Part shown: in pieces, positions 31,952-42,900 of the stretch
Numbering within the stretch: position 1 is the stretch's first letter
Layout: every line of letters begins with the position of its first letter
NCBI GenBank assembly: GCA_017433295.1
Contig: JAFRHL010000008.1
Coordinates: 1-52,024, forward strand
Direction of reading: 5' to 3'
Source: Eubacterium sp.
GTDB taxonomy: Bacteria; Bacillota; Clostridia; Lachnospirales; Lachnospiraceae
Length of the DNA: 52,024 nucleotides
Notes under the pieces: model-generated
The model's database searches: none
What the model was told of the DNA's origin: nothing
Seen by the model: the letters and a program-made list of their open reading frames with translations, nothing else
Program-made: the position numbers and the translations under genes

Positions 31952-33377
31952 ACCGGTTCTTTCCTCCCCTCTTGGCAGAATATAAAGCCTTATCAGCGTT
32001 CTCGTACAGTGTCTTATAATCCCTTCCATGTTCGGGATAAATGGCCATGCCGACGCTGGCGCTTACCTCGACCTGATTTCCATCGGCCTCATAGACCTTA
32101 TTAAGCACCGCCACGATCGCTGCGGCCTTGTTATGGACCAGCGCTTCCATGTCATATCCCTGATTTGCCGGGCATCGGAGGAAAGCCGCGAACTCATCTC
32201 CGCCGATACGGCCTACCAGATCAGAATCCCGGAATATCCGTTTCAGCTTATCCGCCACCTCCGCAAGCACCTGGTCTCCGACCGCATGACCCAGATTATC
32301 ATTCACCAGCTTAAAATTATCCAGGTCGATGATAAATAATGCACAGGATTCTTGGTCACCCATCTTTTTTAATATTCCAGAAACTGTCTCCTGAAAAGCT
32401 GATTTATTCAGGATATCCGTAAGAGAATCTGTGTCTGCCCGCTCCTTTAATCTGCTGTGGACCCTTTCATTGTGCTTTCCGACCAGGTAAATGTAGAGGA
32501 GCAGGCATGCCACCATAAAGGCCATCTCGAACATTACAAGCACAACATATCTGGAAATATTGTCGCTCTGCTCTGACACTATGTCCCGGGATACGATCAT
32601 GCCGAAATACCAGTCATGAAAGCCGATGGGCCTGAGGACCAGGATATTCTCCTGGTCACCATTCTTATAGGAAATAAAATCGTTATCTGCCGTTGAATCC
32701 AGTTTCAGCCCCGGTACCACATCCTGGATTTTTTCACTGTCCTTATCGATCAGGTCCGAATCCGAAGTTCTGGCCAGGATAATCCCGCTCTTGGAGACCA
32801 GAACACTGGCGCTCTCATCGCCAAAACGGACATTCTGCAGCAGGTCACTCAGGGCATCCCGGGTAAACGTGCCGTAAATCACACCCGCCACCTGCTCTTT
32901 TTGCCATATGGGCACGGCCAGAACCAGAACCTCATTGCCGAACTCGTCAATGGACGGCTCTCCGGAAATGGCATTCTGCCCTGTCATGGCATGCTGAAAA
33001 TAGTCTCGTAGAAGGAAATTACCCGAAGACTTCCCCTCATAATTCATGGTGGAACCGGCTTTGCTGGCAACCCCGATGGAAGTAAAGGATTTCATCCCTC
33101 TGGTGGACATGATGGCCTTCTTCATGGCATTGTAATCGTTAAGATCCACATCGCTAAAATACCGGCTCTGAGACTCCAGCATGACCATCTGGTCCTCCAG
33201 CTTGGTCTGGATCGCCGTGGCCAGCGCATCAACATTTCCCGAGAGATAGCTGGCGGTAGATTCGGCGAGTTGGGTATTCATCCGGTCCTTAAAGCGCATA
33301 AATATAGACACCATAAAAATCAGTGCAATAACAATAACAGCGGCCGTTCTCAGCCGTTCCAGCATTTGTCGGTTCAT
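31935..33377 (-). CDS. dCACHE-sensor diguanylate cyclase
   Basis: 480 residues from the ATG at 33377; the frame continues to 33461 but the extra residues precede the natural membrane start MNRQMLERLRTAAVIVIAL. Helix 1 (about 10-28) and helix 2 (about 290-315) bracket a 260-residue extracellular region with the double-CACHE pattern (SRYFSDVDLNDYNAMKKAI, ISGEPSIDEFGNEVLVLAVP, then HDWYFGMIVSRD). The cytosolic GGDEF domain has FIIDLDNFKLVNDNLGHAVGD, an intact GGDEF at 392-396 and an RxxD inhibitory site (RDSD, 383-386), so it should make c-di-GMP under product control. It overlaps the following DctP-like gene by 17 bases. CACHE domains bind amino or organic acids, a fit with that partner. Confidence 0.93.
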   Translation of the reverse strand: MNRQMLERLRTAAVIVIALIFMVSIFMRFKDRMNTQLAESTASYLSGNVDALATAIQTKLEDQMVMLESQSRYFSDVDLNDYNAMKKAIMSTRGMKSFTSIGVASKAGSTMNYEGKSSGNFLLRDYFQHAMTGQNAISGEPSIDEFGNEVLVLAVPIWQKEQVAGVIYGTFTRDALSDLLQNVRFGDESASVLVSKSGIILARTSDSDLIDKDSEKIQDVVPGLKLDSTADNDFISYKNGDQENILVLRPIGFHDWYFGMIVSRDIVSEQSDNISRYVVLVMFEMAFMVACLLLYIYLVGKHNERVHSRLKERADTDSLTDILNKSAFQETVSGILKKMGDQESCALFIIDLDNFKLVNDNLGHAVGDQVLAEVADKLKRIFRDSDLVGRIGGDEFAAFLRCPANQGYDMEALVHNKAAAIVAVLNKVYEADGNQVEVSASVGMAIYPEHGRDYKTLYENADKALYSAKRGGKNRYETYG

Positions 33378-33472
33378 AATATTTACCCGTTCCAAGAAGA
33401 ATTGTGATGAAAAGAGCCAGGAACAGCAGCACAAGGTGTAAACTATTTCCGGCCGAAACATTTGCTACAAAT

Positions 33473-33501
33473 ATTATACTGCATTTAAAAGAACGATGCA
33501 A
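33473..33501 (-). promoter_or_regulatory. Promoter of the dCACHE cyclase / DctP-like operon
   Basis: On the minus strand TTGCAT (33496-33501), a 17-base spacer and TATAAT (33473-33478). Confidence 0.7.
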
Positions 33502-33525
33502 GATGATAATAAGAAGAGGAGACAA

Positions 33526-33552
33526 GGAGACAGAGAACCGTCCCCTGTCTCC
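33526..33552 (-). repeat. Single GACAGGGGACGGTTC repeat unit
   Basis: One 27-base unit, GGAGACAG...CTGTCTCC, in minus orientation. A truncated GGAGACA lies just left of it at 33518. Here it has no facing partner. Confidence 0.85.
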
Positions 33553-33761
33553 TCAGAGCAGTTCCTGCCTTCTAATCATCGGCTATTCGGAACGAATACT
33601 TTGACAATTCAATTTCCAAAAAGTCAACCAGAAAACGAAAAGGGGGGTATTTTGCGCTTTTTTCGTGAGGCCGCCGAAAATTCATGTGCTTACAAGCGGA
33701 ACAGAAGAAAGGGCATGCTCCCCTTAAAAAACTTTTTATTCATGCAACAGCCTTAAAATAC

Positions 33762-33790
33762 TTGAAAAAAAGGAGACACAAAGCTATAAT
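33762..33790 (+). promoter_or_regulatory. Promoter of the giant surface protein gene
   Basis: TTGAAA (33762-33767), a 17-base spacer and TATAAT (33785-33790), leaving a leader of about 155 bases. A second TATAAT at 33940 is too close to the start codon to be used for this gene. Confidence 0.7.
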
Positions 33791-33950
33791 GACAATAGAG
33801 TGGATAACTATGTTCAGGAGAGAGTTTGCCCTTTTTTGAGTCCGCATCCGGAGCAGACCCGGAAGAATATGTACCTGAACTGAAACAAAAAATGGACTCA
33901 TTATTGCTACATTGTAAAACCATCTCAGAAACAGGAGAGTATAATAAATT

Positions 33951-36900
33951 ATGAAGACTTTAAAAAGCGCCGCAGAAAGCATTATTAGGAGATGCCGGGG
34001 AACCGGTCACCGGACAAAACTGATTAAAAGGCCGGCTATTCTTATACTAATCGCAATCATGATCACAACCAGTGTGCTGTCCCCTTCCGGGCTCACATTG
34101 GGCAGCGGAGGGCTGTCACCGGTACCGGTTAAAGCCGCCGGGGCTGAGGATGGTACTTCTTCCGGAGAAGCTGATAATGCCGAAAGCAGTACCGGCAGCG
34201 CCCGGGAAGAAACCGGAAACACGGATGCCGGTGCTTCAGAATCAGAAGGCGAAAAAGAAGACAAGGATAATACTGCATCCGACGTAAAGAAAGGCGGAAA
34301 TGATGCGGCTTCCCAGGATCAGGGAGGGGACACCGGCATCGCGGAGGACGCAGGAAAAGGTGATCACGAAGAGAAGTCCGGAAGTGCCAACGGATCCTCC
34401 GACAAAAAGAACAATGAAACAAAGGATGCGGCTGCTGATTCAGATAAAAGCGGCAAAAAAGGAAATGAAGCAGCAGGCGCCGGTTCCGGAGAGAAAAATA
34501 CATCAAAAGACTCCGGCAGCGGCCGGAAGAACAGCTCAGATAGGGATAACGTGAGCGAGAACGGGACACAGGGGACTACTGCGCCCGAAAACGATGAGAT
34601 CATACTGACAGAAACCGCAAGAGATAAGAGCTACACCATCACGGTCCGGGGCGATAAGTATTCGGGCCTTAAAAACGTGGATAAAATGACTGTCCTTGAG
34701 ATCACAAAAGACGATCAATTCTACGAAGAATTTGTAAAGAAACTGAATAAAACCCTTAACAAAACTACAGAAGGACAGATTCAGGACATCCGTCTTTACG
34801 ACATAGAGTTCACAGACCAGAATGGCCTTCCAGTACATTTAAAGAGAAATGTTGATGTGACCATCACTTACAATAATTATAAAGCTTCACCGAAAGTGGA
34901 GATGAATCAGGTTGTTCGCGCATTTATTGCAACTACGGTCACCTATTACGGCTTTTTTACCAATGTGACCACCAGCTTTGCCAAAGCCTATGCATCAGGA
35001 GCCGGAGCCAGGGTTTCCAGGACAGTGATGACAGGAAATACGGCTGCCGCTGATCCGCAGATAAAAATCAGTAAAACGGAATGGATCGATGAAAAAGAGA
35101 CCCTGACAGACATTTCCAGAAACAGGGTCAATGAAGTGACATACGTCCTGCCCAAGGACGGGGTGACCGGCATCGCCGTCATCGGAAAAGACCCGGAGGT
35201 TAAGAAACCGGAACAGGGGCAGGGGCAGACTGGAGACAAGACCGAGGCCGGGAAAGAGGCTCAGACTGAGGACAAGAACGAGGCCGGAAAAGAAGTTCAG
35301 CCTGAAGACAAGAGCGAGGCCGGGACAGAGGCTCAGACTGAAGACAAGAGCGAGGCTGCGACAGAGGCTCAGCCTGGAGACAAAAGCGAGACCGGGAAAG
35401 AGAATCAGCCTGAGGGTGAGAACGGGGATGGCCAGGATTCTCAGACCGGAACCCAGAAAGAGGAGAACTCCGAGGCCCGGACTGCGGACCAGACACAAAC
35501 AAGTCCTGAGACCCAGACTGCAGCCCAGCCAGAAACAGGACCGGAGGCTCAGACCGGAGATCAGAATGAAGCCGGCCAGGAAACCCAGCCGGAAAAGACC
35601 CTGACTGTCAAAGAAAAAGACTACAGGGTAACAGTAACTTATGATGATAAAGCCGGCCTGCCGGAAGGCGCCAGGCTTACCGCTAGAGAAATCGGCGACT
35701 ACAGCAGAAGCTACAAAAACTATCTCTCACAGGCGGAGTCTGCCCTGACGAAGGATAAGCAGGTCAACACTGCGAGATTTTTCGATATCACCATCTGGGA
35801 CGGGGCAGGAAATAAGATCGAACCCAAAGCCCCTGTCAGGGTCTCCATCGAATTCGACTCTGTAGATGTGCAGGATAAGGGGAATGTGGAGCTGATCCAT
35901 TTTGAAGAAGACAAGAAGAATGCGGGCGCAGGAAGTGGAAAAGCGCAGATCCTCCATGATGTAGAGGTGCAGGATGGAGAAAAGAAAGACACCGTGGACG
36001 GGGTCAGCTTTGATATTGGCGGCTTCTCGGTGTTTGGAGTACTCCAGACCGTCCAGGTCCTTAAAATGACTGCTTCCGACGGAAAACAGTATAAAGTAAC
36101 TGTAACCTATGATGACACATGCGGGATTCCTGCCGATGCAAAGCTCATTGTCAATGAAATCTCCAAAACCGACAAGAGATATAACGATTATGTTGATAAG
36201 ACCGCAGAAACTCTCGGCAAGGACGCCGGGCAGTTTTCCTATGCCCATGCACTGGATATCATGCTGGTGGGCCAGGTGACCGGTAAGCATTATCAGCCCA
36301 CTAAAGACGTAAAGGTCAGCATTGAATTATTGAAAGAAGATATATCAGAGGACCAGGATGTAAATGTTGTCCATTTCCAAGGAGACGAGAAGAATACTGC
36401 CAGCCGTATGGACAGTAAAGTAGATGAGGGAAGTGTGGAGTTTGAGACGGATGGGTTTTCGGTGTATGTCGTTGTCACAACCGTGAAACAACAGATCCTC
36501 GAAGCGCCTGATGGGCAGAACTACCGCGTCACTGTCGAATATGACAGCACCTCCGGCATTCCGGCGGACGCAGAACTGCAGGTTTCAGAACTGAACGAAA
36601 AGAGTCCATTTTTCACCGAATATGTGGAAAAAACCGCGGAAACGCTGGGAAAAGATGCAGAAAGCTTCGCTTTTGCGCATGCATTTGATATTAAGCTGGT
36701 GGATCCGGAGAGCGGGGAGAAGTACCAGCCGAACAAGGATGTGAAGGTTAGTATTGAATTACTGACCGAAGATTTGACAGAGAACGATGAGTTGGCTGTT
36801 GTTCACTTTAAGGGCGATGTAAACGGAGAAACCGAAAATCAGGGGGAAAAAGGGGAATCGAATACCGAGAAACCTTCTGAAACTACTCCGGAAGTGATTG

Positions 36901-39900
36901 ATGCGACCGTAAATAGAGACGGAGTCGTGGAGTTTGAGACGGATGGGTTTTCGGTGTATGTTCTGACGGCATCAACCTATCTAGGCACATATCAGTTCTA
37001 CTCCTATAACAGCTTTGGTGATTATCAGGGATATAATTTCACTGATGACCAGGGAAACTATGTCAATTCGCAAACAATAAAAAATGGCGAGAAACTGGTG
37101 GCTCCTCATGACTCACCGATTAATCCGAATAATCCAAGTGCGGAGTTTAAAGGATGGTATCTTGGAACAGGCGATCCGACGAATCCGACACTTGAAGAAA
37201 AAGCTTTTGATTTTGATAAACAGCAGGACATCAGCAGCGATGAGACATTCTATCTTTATGCTGTGTTTGCTAATTATGCACATGTGATATTCCACAGCCA
37301 GTATGATAGTACATCCCAGACAGACCCTGTTCTGGAAATCATTCCTGTGGAACTGACATCGGATACTGTCGCAGTTGATATTTCTGGTGTGACTGCGGCT
37401 TACTACAGTACGTCCGAAACCAATCATTATGAATTCTACGGATGGTCCATAACTCCATTCCACACACCGGGTGAGGGTACTGCCGAAATCATTACCAATA
37501 CAACGGCTTATGAGGTATCTTGCGACATTAACCTTTATCCTGTTTACAAGCAGGTTCATTATTTGAAGTTCTCCTCTGGTTCCTCAGGAACAAGTGCTAC
37601 TTATTATTCACCTGTAGGAATTCCGGCAACTGAAAGGTTATTACAGAGTGATATTCAGACCAATTATATTCCTGAGCGTCCGGGATATACCTTCCAGGGT
37701 TGGTATCTGGGTGTGGAAACTGATGAAAATGGAAATCAGAACGGCATCGGCAAACAGGTGACAACAGCAAATGGTTCGCTTTGCACACTTAATGAAAGTG
37801 AAATACAAACAACGACTGGTGATGACGGCTATCTGCTTCTTTCCACGGACGTTACGTTATACGCAAAATGGGAAGCAACAGATGTGAACTATACAATTGT
37901 TGTCTGGAAACAGAGGAAAACAAAAGATGCGTATGACTGGGCAGAAAGTTTTGCGCTGAAGGCAGAACCATATACGAGAGTGGCTGTCGATGAGGTATAC
38001 CGTTCTTTGAACGATAATGATAAATACAATGAAACTCATCCAAGCAGTCCGATTGGTGAAGACAAAACGAATCCTTATAGTGATTACAATTTTGATTCAG
38101 TAACTACAGGAAGCGGCAAGGACGAGACGGCTGCGACGCCAGCTTCGACACAAGAGGTGGAATTTAAAGGCACGACTGTCTTCAATCTGTATTACGACTA
38201 TAAAGGAAGTCAGAAATCTCCAGGCACAACTGGGCATACGATCACGCGAGTTTACGGATCGGAAAGCTTTGATAGCATTACTGCCACAGCTGGAACTCTG
38301 TTAAGTTCTCTTGAATTGGGCACAAGTACTGAAACTAAAACTGGTTATACATTCGCATGGTATCTCGATGAAAGCCACACAAAAGCCATTGATAACACTA
38401 CAACTATGCCGGATGATGATCTGACAATTTACGGCAAATGGTCAATAAAGCGCATCACGATTCATATCGATACAAATTACGGCGCACTTTATGGACTGGA
38501 AGGAGCATCAGGCACAGGTGCCACTTATTTCAAGTTCGACTATGGTGAATCTGTTGAGGAATACTCTCATGTAATGAGAGAGTATGTACCCTCTGAGTCA
38601 GGCAATTATTACTTTGTAAACCATGATTGGAATGGATCCTATCCTGACCGGAAAACCTATTACACGACAGATATTTCTAAAGCAACAGAGCTGACCACTT
38701 TTAAGCGTGAGCCGGGAACGTACTTTGCCGAAGGCTGGTATGTTCAGGAACCTGACGGTTCGGAGACATTATTTGATTTCAGCAATCAAAACAATTATAA
38801 CTTTGAAGAGCATCTTGTAAATGACGTCTTTACGCTGAAACTCCACTGGAAGATGGCAGGCACTTATTATCTCCAGTACAACACAGATGTCACGACAGAT
38901 GGTGAGAGACTAATAGGAACACTGAGCGATGATTCTGTCCAGCCGAATTCAGCCGGATATCGGGATCAGGCGAACATTACCATCGGAGGTCGTGCTGTAG
39001 CACCTGATGAATATGCTTTCGTCGGATGGACGATCCGCGGAGATGACAGCGGAAAAGTATACTATCCCGGAGAAGACTTTACGCTTCTGGGAGAATATGC
39101 TGTGACGGTAAATGGCAAGAAGACCGTTTATCTTGATGCAGTTTATCAGCAGATTAAAACGGCAAAGATTATTTATGACGCCAATGGAGGCACGATTTCG
39201 AACAGTGCTGACAGCGGTTATCCTTATAAGATGGGATCGGATGGAACTCCGGTTCTTGATGATGATTCTAATCCTGAGAATCTGAATACTCATAAAGTGG
39301 CCAGAGACACTGATAAGGGTACTGTAACGGTTTCCGGCCTTGTGAACAATTCACCGGTGAAGTTGAGCAGCGGGGAAGGATTTACTGTGCCTACAGGGTC
39401 AAATGCATCATTGACCGGATGGAACACTAAGCCCGATGGCAGCGGAAAACACTATGATCTGGGCAGCTACCAGACGAGTAACGGTCCGATCTATGTCGAT
39501 ATCAATGACCCGATTACCCTGTATGCTGAGTGGCAGATCACGGTTTACTTTAATAAGAATGATGGCGATGCCACGTTTAGTGAAAGCGGTTGGAATGGCT
39601 ACATTCCGATCAATGACAGCGAAAGCGAACACAATGGCGAATATGCCAAAGAGACCTACGTCAATGCAACTTTGAAAGAGCCTGAAGGTACGGTGACGAA
39701 TCCTAATGGTTCTTTCGACTTCTGGAGCAAAACCTCTGATGGCGATCAGGAAAATGCCTTTGAGTTTGATGATGAGAAGCTGATAGGAGAGATTACGCTT
39801 TTCGCGCATTATACAGAGGCGGTCAAAGTGCCATACCATGTGGTTTCAACCAACAAGGTGGATTGGGATTCGTGGAGGAAAACAGACACGCTTCGTGTGA

Positions 39901-42900
39901 CAACAGAAGGATTGGATCTTTCTGCATCCGCAAATCTCAGTAGCTATGTAACCGCAGAGACAGGCTATACTTATTCCTATGCCTGCCTCAGCGCCAGTAA
40001 ATCCAATATCAGTGAAGAAAATAAGATCACTGGAGTCAGAATCGACAATGGTGAGATTAAGGTAAAAACGGCGGATAATACAGATGTTGTTCTGGATATC
40101 AATACGGGACTGGATCGACAGGGACGCTCAATTTTCCTGGTTTATGCTACTGAAAATTCAGATAAACGCGTGAAACTTGCCTATGTCAAGGAAGGCGAGA
40201 GCGGAGCACTGAGTAATGTTGTAGGTGTAGAGGAAGGAAAGATTACCTACAATGGATCGGAATTCAGCTCCTTGAACACTGAACTTGTTAGTAATGTGCT
40301 GAATAACGCTGCTGTAGCGAACGGTTCTATCGCAAAAGATGATCAGGACATTGAAACCATTGCCGGTCAGATACTCACATTAAGTGATACTGCGCTGGAA
40401 ATCAGCCAGAATGTTGCATCCGACGTCTTCAATGCGCCGCCTCTTCTGGATGATGGTACATCGCAGCTTGCCCTGGTTTATGATACTTTTGGTGTGAGCA
40501 GCTCAGATCCATTGACCAACATCAGCGGGATAGTTGGTTCTGCAAAAAAACTATATCTTCGCTACTATGACGGCAAACGTCAATGGAGTGAAGACAAGAC
40601 TACCTGGACGACCTTTACCGGAGATACGCTTTACGTGGTATACCGTCCGCGCGGCGTTGAACTGGAGATCACAAAGGCGGTGACTGGAGATAATACCGGG
40701 ATCAGCGCAGATGAGAGCTTTGCCGTCAAGGTAACGTCCACGGCTATCACCAGAACAAGCTATAACGTAGAGGGTACCGGTTACGGCACCGTTTCTGCTA
40801 CACCAGCGAGTGGAGAAACCCCGGGCAGCATTGATTTGACCGTAAAAGATGGCAGTGATATTAAGATTTCAGGTCTTGGCAACGGCAGCTATACGATAAC
40901 AGAAACGCATAACGCCAACTATACTTTGAATGCAAGAGTTGATAATAATGCCGTTGAAGTAACAGACGATAAAAGCGTAACGGTTACATTGAATCAGGAT
41001 ACGAAAGTGGATTTGCTGAACACACCGGATGTTCTCTGCAAAATTCTGGACACATCAGCCGGAGGATATAAGACGTTCTATACGTTAAATAAAGCTCTGG
41101 AATATGCCGGAACCAATATGGACGGAGAAGCAAAGATTCAGATGCTACGGGATTATGTACTTCCTTCATGGGATGCGCTGGAAATTCCGACAGGTTATGA
41201 TATCACGATTACAAGCGGTGGAACGGAAAAGAAGTCTATAACAAGGGATGCTGCTGCCACTACTTCAGCTATGCTGACTAACTATGGAACCCTTACACTG
41301 AAGGATATCACATTCGACGGAACAGACGTTGAATCCAGAAGCTCCATGGTGCGGAATTCAGGAGAGCTTATAATTGACAGTGGTGCAACATTCAGCAATG
41401 CAAACAGAACTATAGGATCCGGCAGTGCTATTTACCAGACTCAGGGAACGCTGACGATAAATGATGACGCCAGCTTTACAGGAAACAGCTCGACAAACGG
41501 TGGAGCAATCTATATTTATTCCGGTATTGTTGATATCAATGGGGGCACTTTCAGCAGTAATATTGCCACTGGTAATGGCGGCGTATTGTACTATGCTGGA
41601 AGCGATACGGTCACTGTATCCGGAGGCACATTTGAAAATAACAATGCAGTGAACGGCGGCGCAATCTATGCATCCGGCGGTAGTATCACCATGTCTGATG
41701 GTGCATTCCGCAAAAATAGTGTATTAGAGAGTGGTGGTGCGGTCTATTCTGATTCCGGAACAGCAAGCATTACTGGAGGTACAGTCAGCGGCAATACGGC
41801 ATCACAGGACGGCGGTGCGATTTATTCAGGCACCGGTTCGGTTTCTTTATCCGGCGGAACGATCAGCGGAAATACGGCCACAAGTGGCAATGGTGGTGCG
41901 ATCTGTTCCGATGCAGGTACCGTTTCAATCACAGCCGGCATGATCAGTGGCAACTATGCTTCGAGCGGGAACGGCGGAGCTGTTTATTCAGGATCCGGAA
42001 CAGTAGAGATGTCCGGCGGAACGATTGGTGGAACAGAAGATGGAACTGCAAACAACGCGAAAAACGGTGCGGGTGTCTATGTAAACACTGGATCTGCGAC
42101 ATTCTCTGCAGGCACGATTACAGGCAACACTGCTACAGAAGGTGGTGCAGTTGGCGTGGAATCTGCGGATGCCAGGCTATTCTTCTCCGGAAATATCAGT
42201 ATTACCGGAAACAAAATGGACACCGACGAGAGCAACGTTTACCTGAATCTGGATGCAGATGACGTGATAAACATTGCCGGACTTGGAGGAAATGCATCCA
42301 TCGGCATCTATGTTTCTGATGGTGTGATACTGAGCAGGGGTGTCCCAGGAGCAAAATTTGCAACCTATACAGATGATACGAACAAAGCGAAGATTACCAA
42401 CGACAGGGATAAGTTTGACGTAGTCTCAGAAACAGAGGCTAAGAAATTATATTGGGGCAAGGCCATCACGGTAGTAGTCAGGTACCAGAAAACATCATAT
42501 GCTACGCAGCTTCCACCTCAATGGAATAAAACAGGAAATGATTATAAGACTGTAACCATCACAAATTATTATCCTGTCATGGGAGACGATGGCTATATTG
42601 CTATTTCAGCGCTTGCAGAGAATTTGTACACAACAAAAACATCGGAATTGAGTCCTCTTGGCTTGAGTGGCTCAGCGGCATACGGAGGATCTTGGATTTC
42701 CAATGCATCTTCGTTTGATGATTATGTCACAAAGCTGACATGGGATAGCTCAAACAAAGAATGGAAGTTGACAAAACATGACGATACAACGACACAAGCA
42801 TTAGAAAATTATAATCTCATCGTTTATTATGCCGAGCCGGCATATATCTCCATTGAGAACAATACGGATATGACATTGACAATCAGCGATCTTAAACTGA

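Larger units (their letters stand above)
33378..33950. other. Divergent control region between the dCACHE cyclase and the giant surface protein
   Basis: 573 bases. It holds a minus-strand promoter at 33473-33501, a single GACAGGGGACGGTTC repeat at 33526-33552, an AT-rich stretch with TTGACA at 33601 but no matching -10, and a plus-strand promoter at 33762-33790. The 160-base leader of the giant gene has TGAGTCC (33837-33843) pairing with GGACTCA (33894-33900). No convincing gene was found in either strand. Confidence 0.6.

Noticed and set aside
33496-33756. A plus-strand frame of 86 codons
   Set aside because: Its first third is translated repeat (REPSPVSS-type) and the rest has no family features; a chance frame through a repeat.
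33933-33950. TATAAT at 33940 as a promoter of the giant gene
   Set aside because: It lies after the ribosome binding site and six bases from the ATG, so an RNA from it would lack a leader.
33740-33982. An 80-codon minus-strand frame with two hydrophobic stretches
   Set aside because: It lies antisense to the promoter and start of the giant gene, has no ribosome binding site, and its hydrophobicity comes from AT-rich leader sequence.
35235-35414. Regular 36-bp units as a CRISPR array
   Set aside because: The units are contiguous without spacers and encode an in-frame low-complexity peptide.
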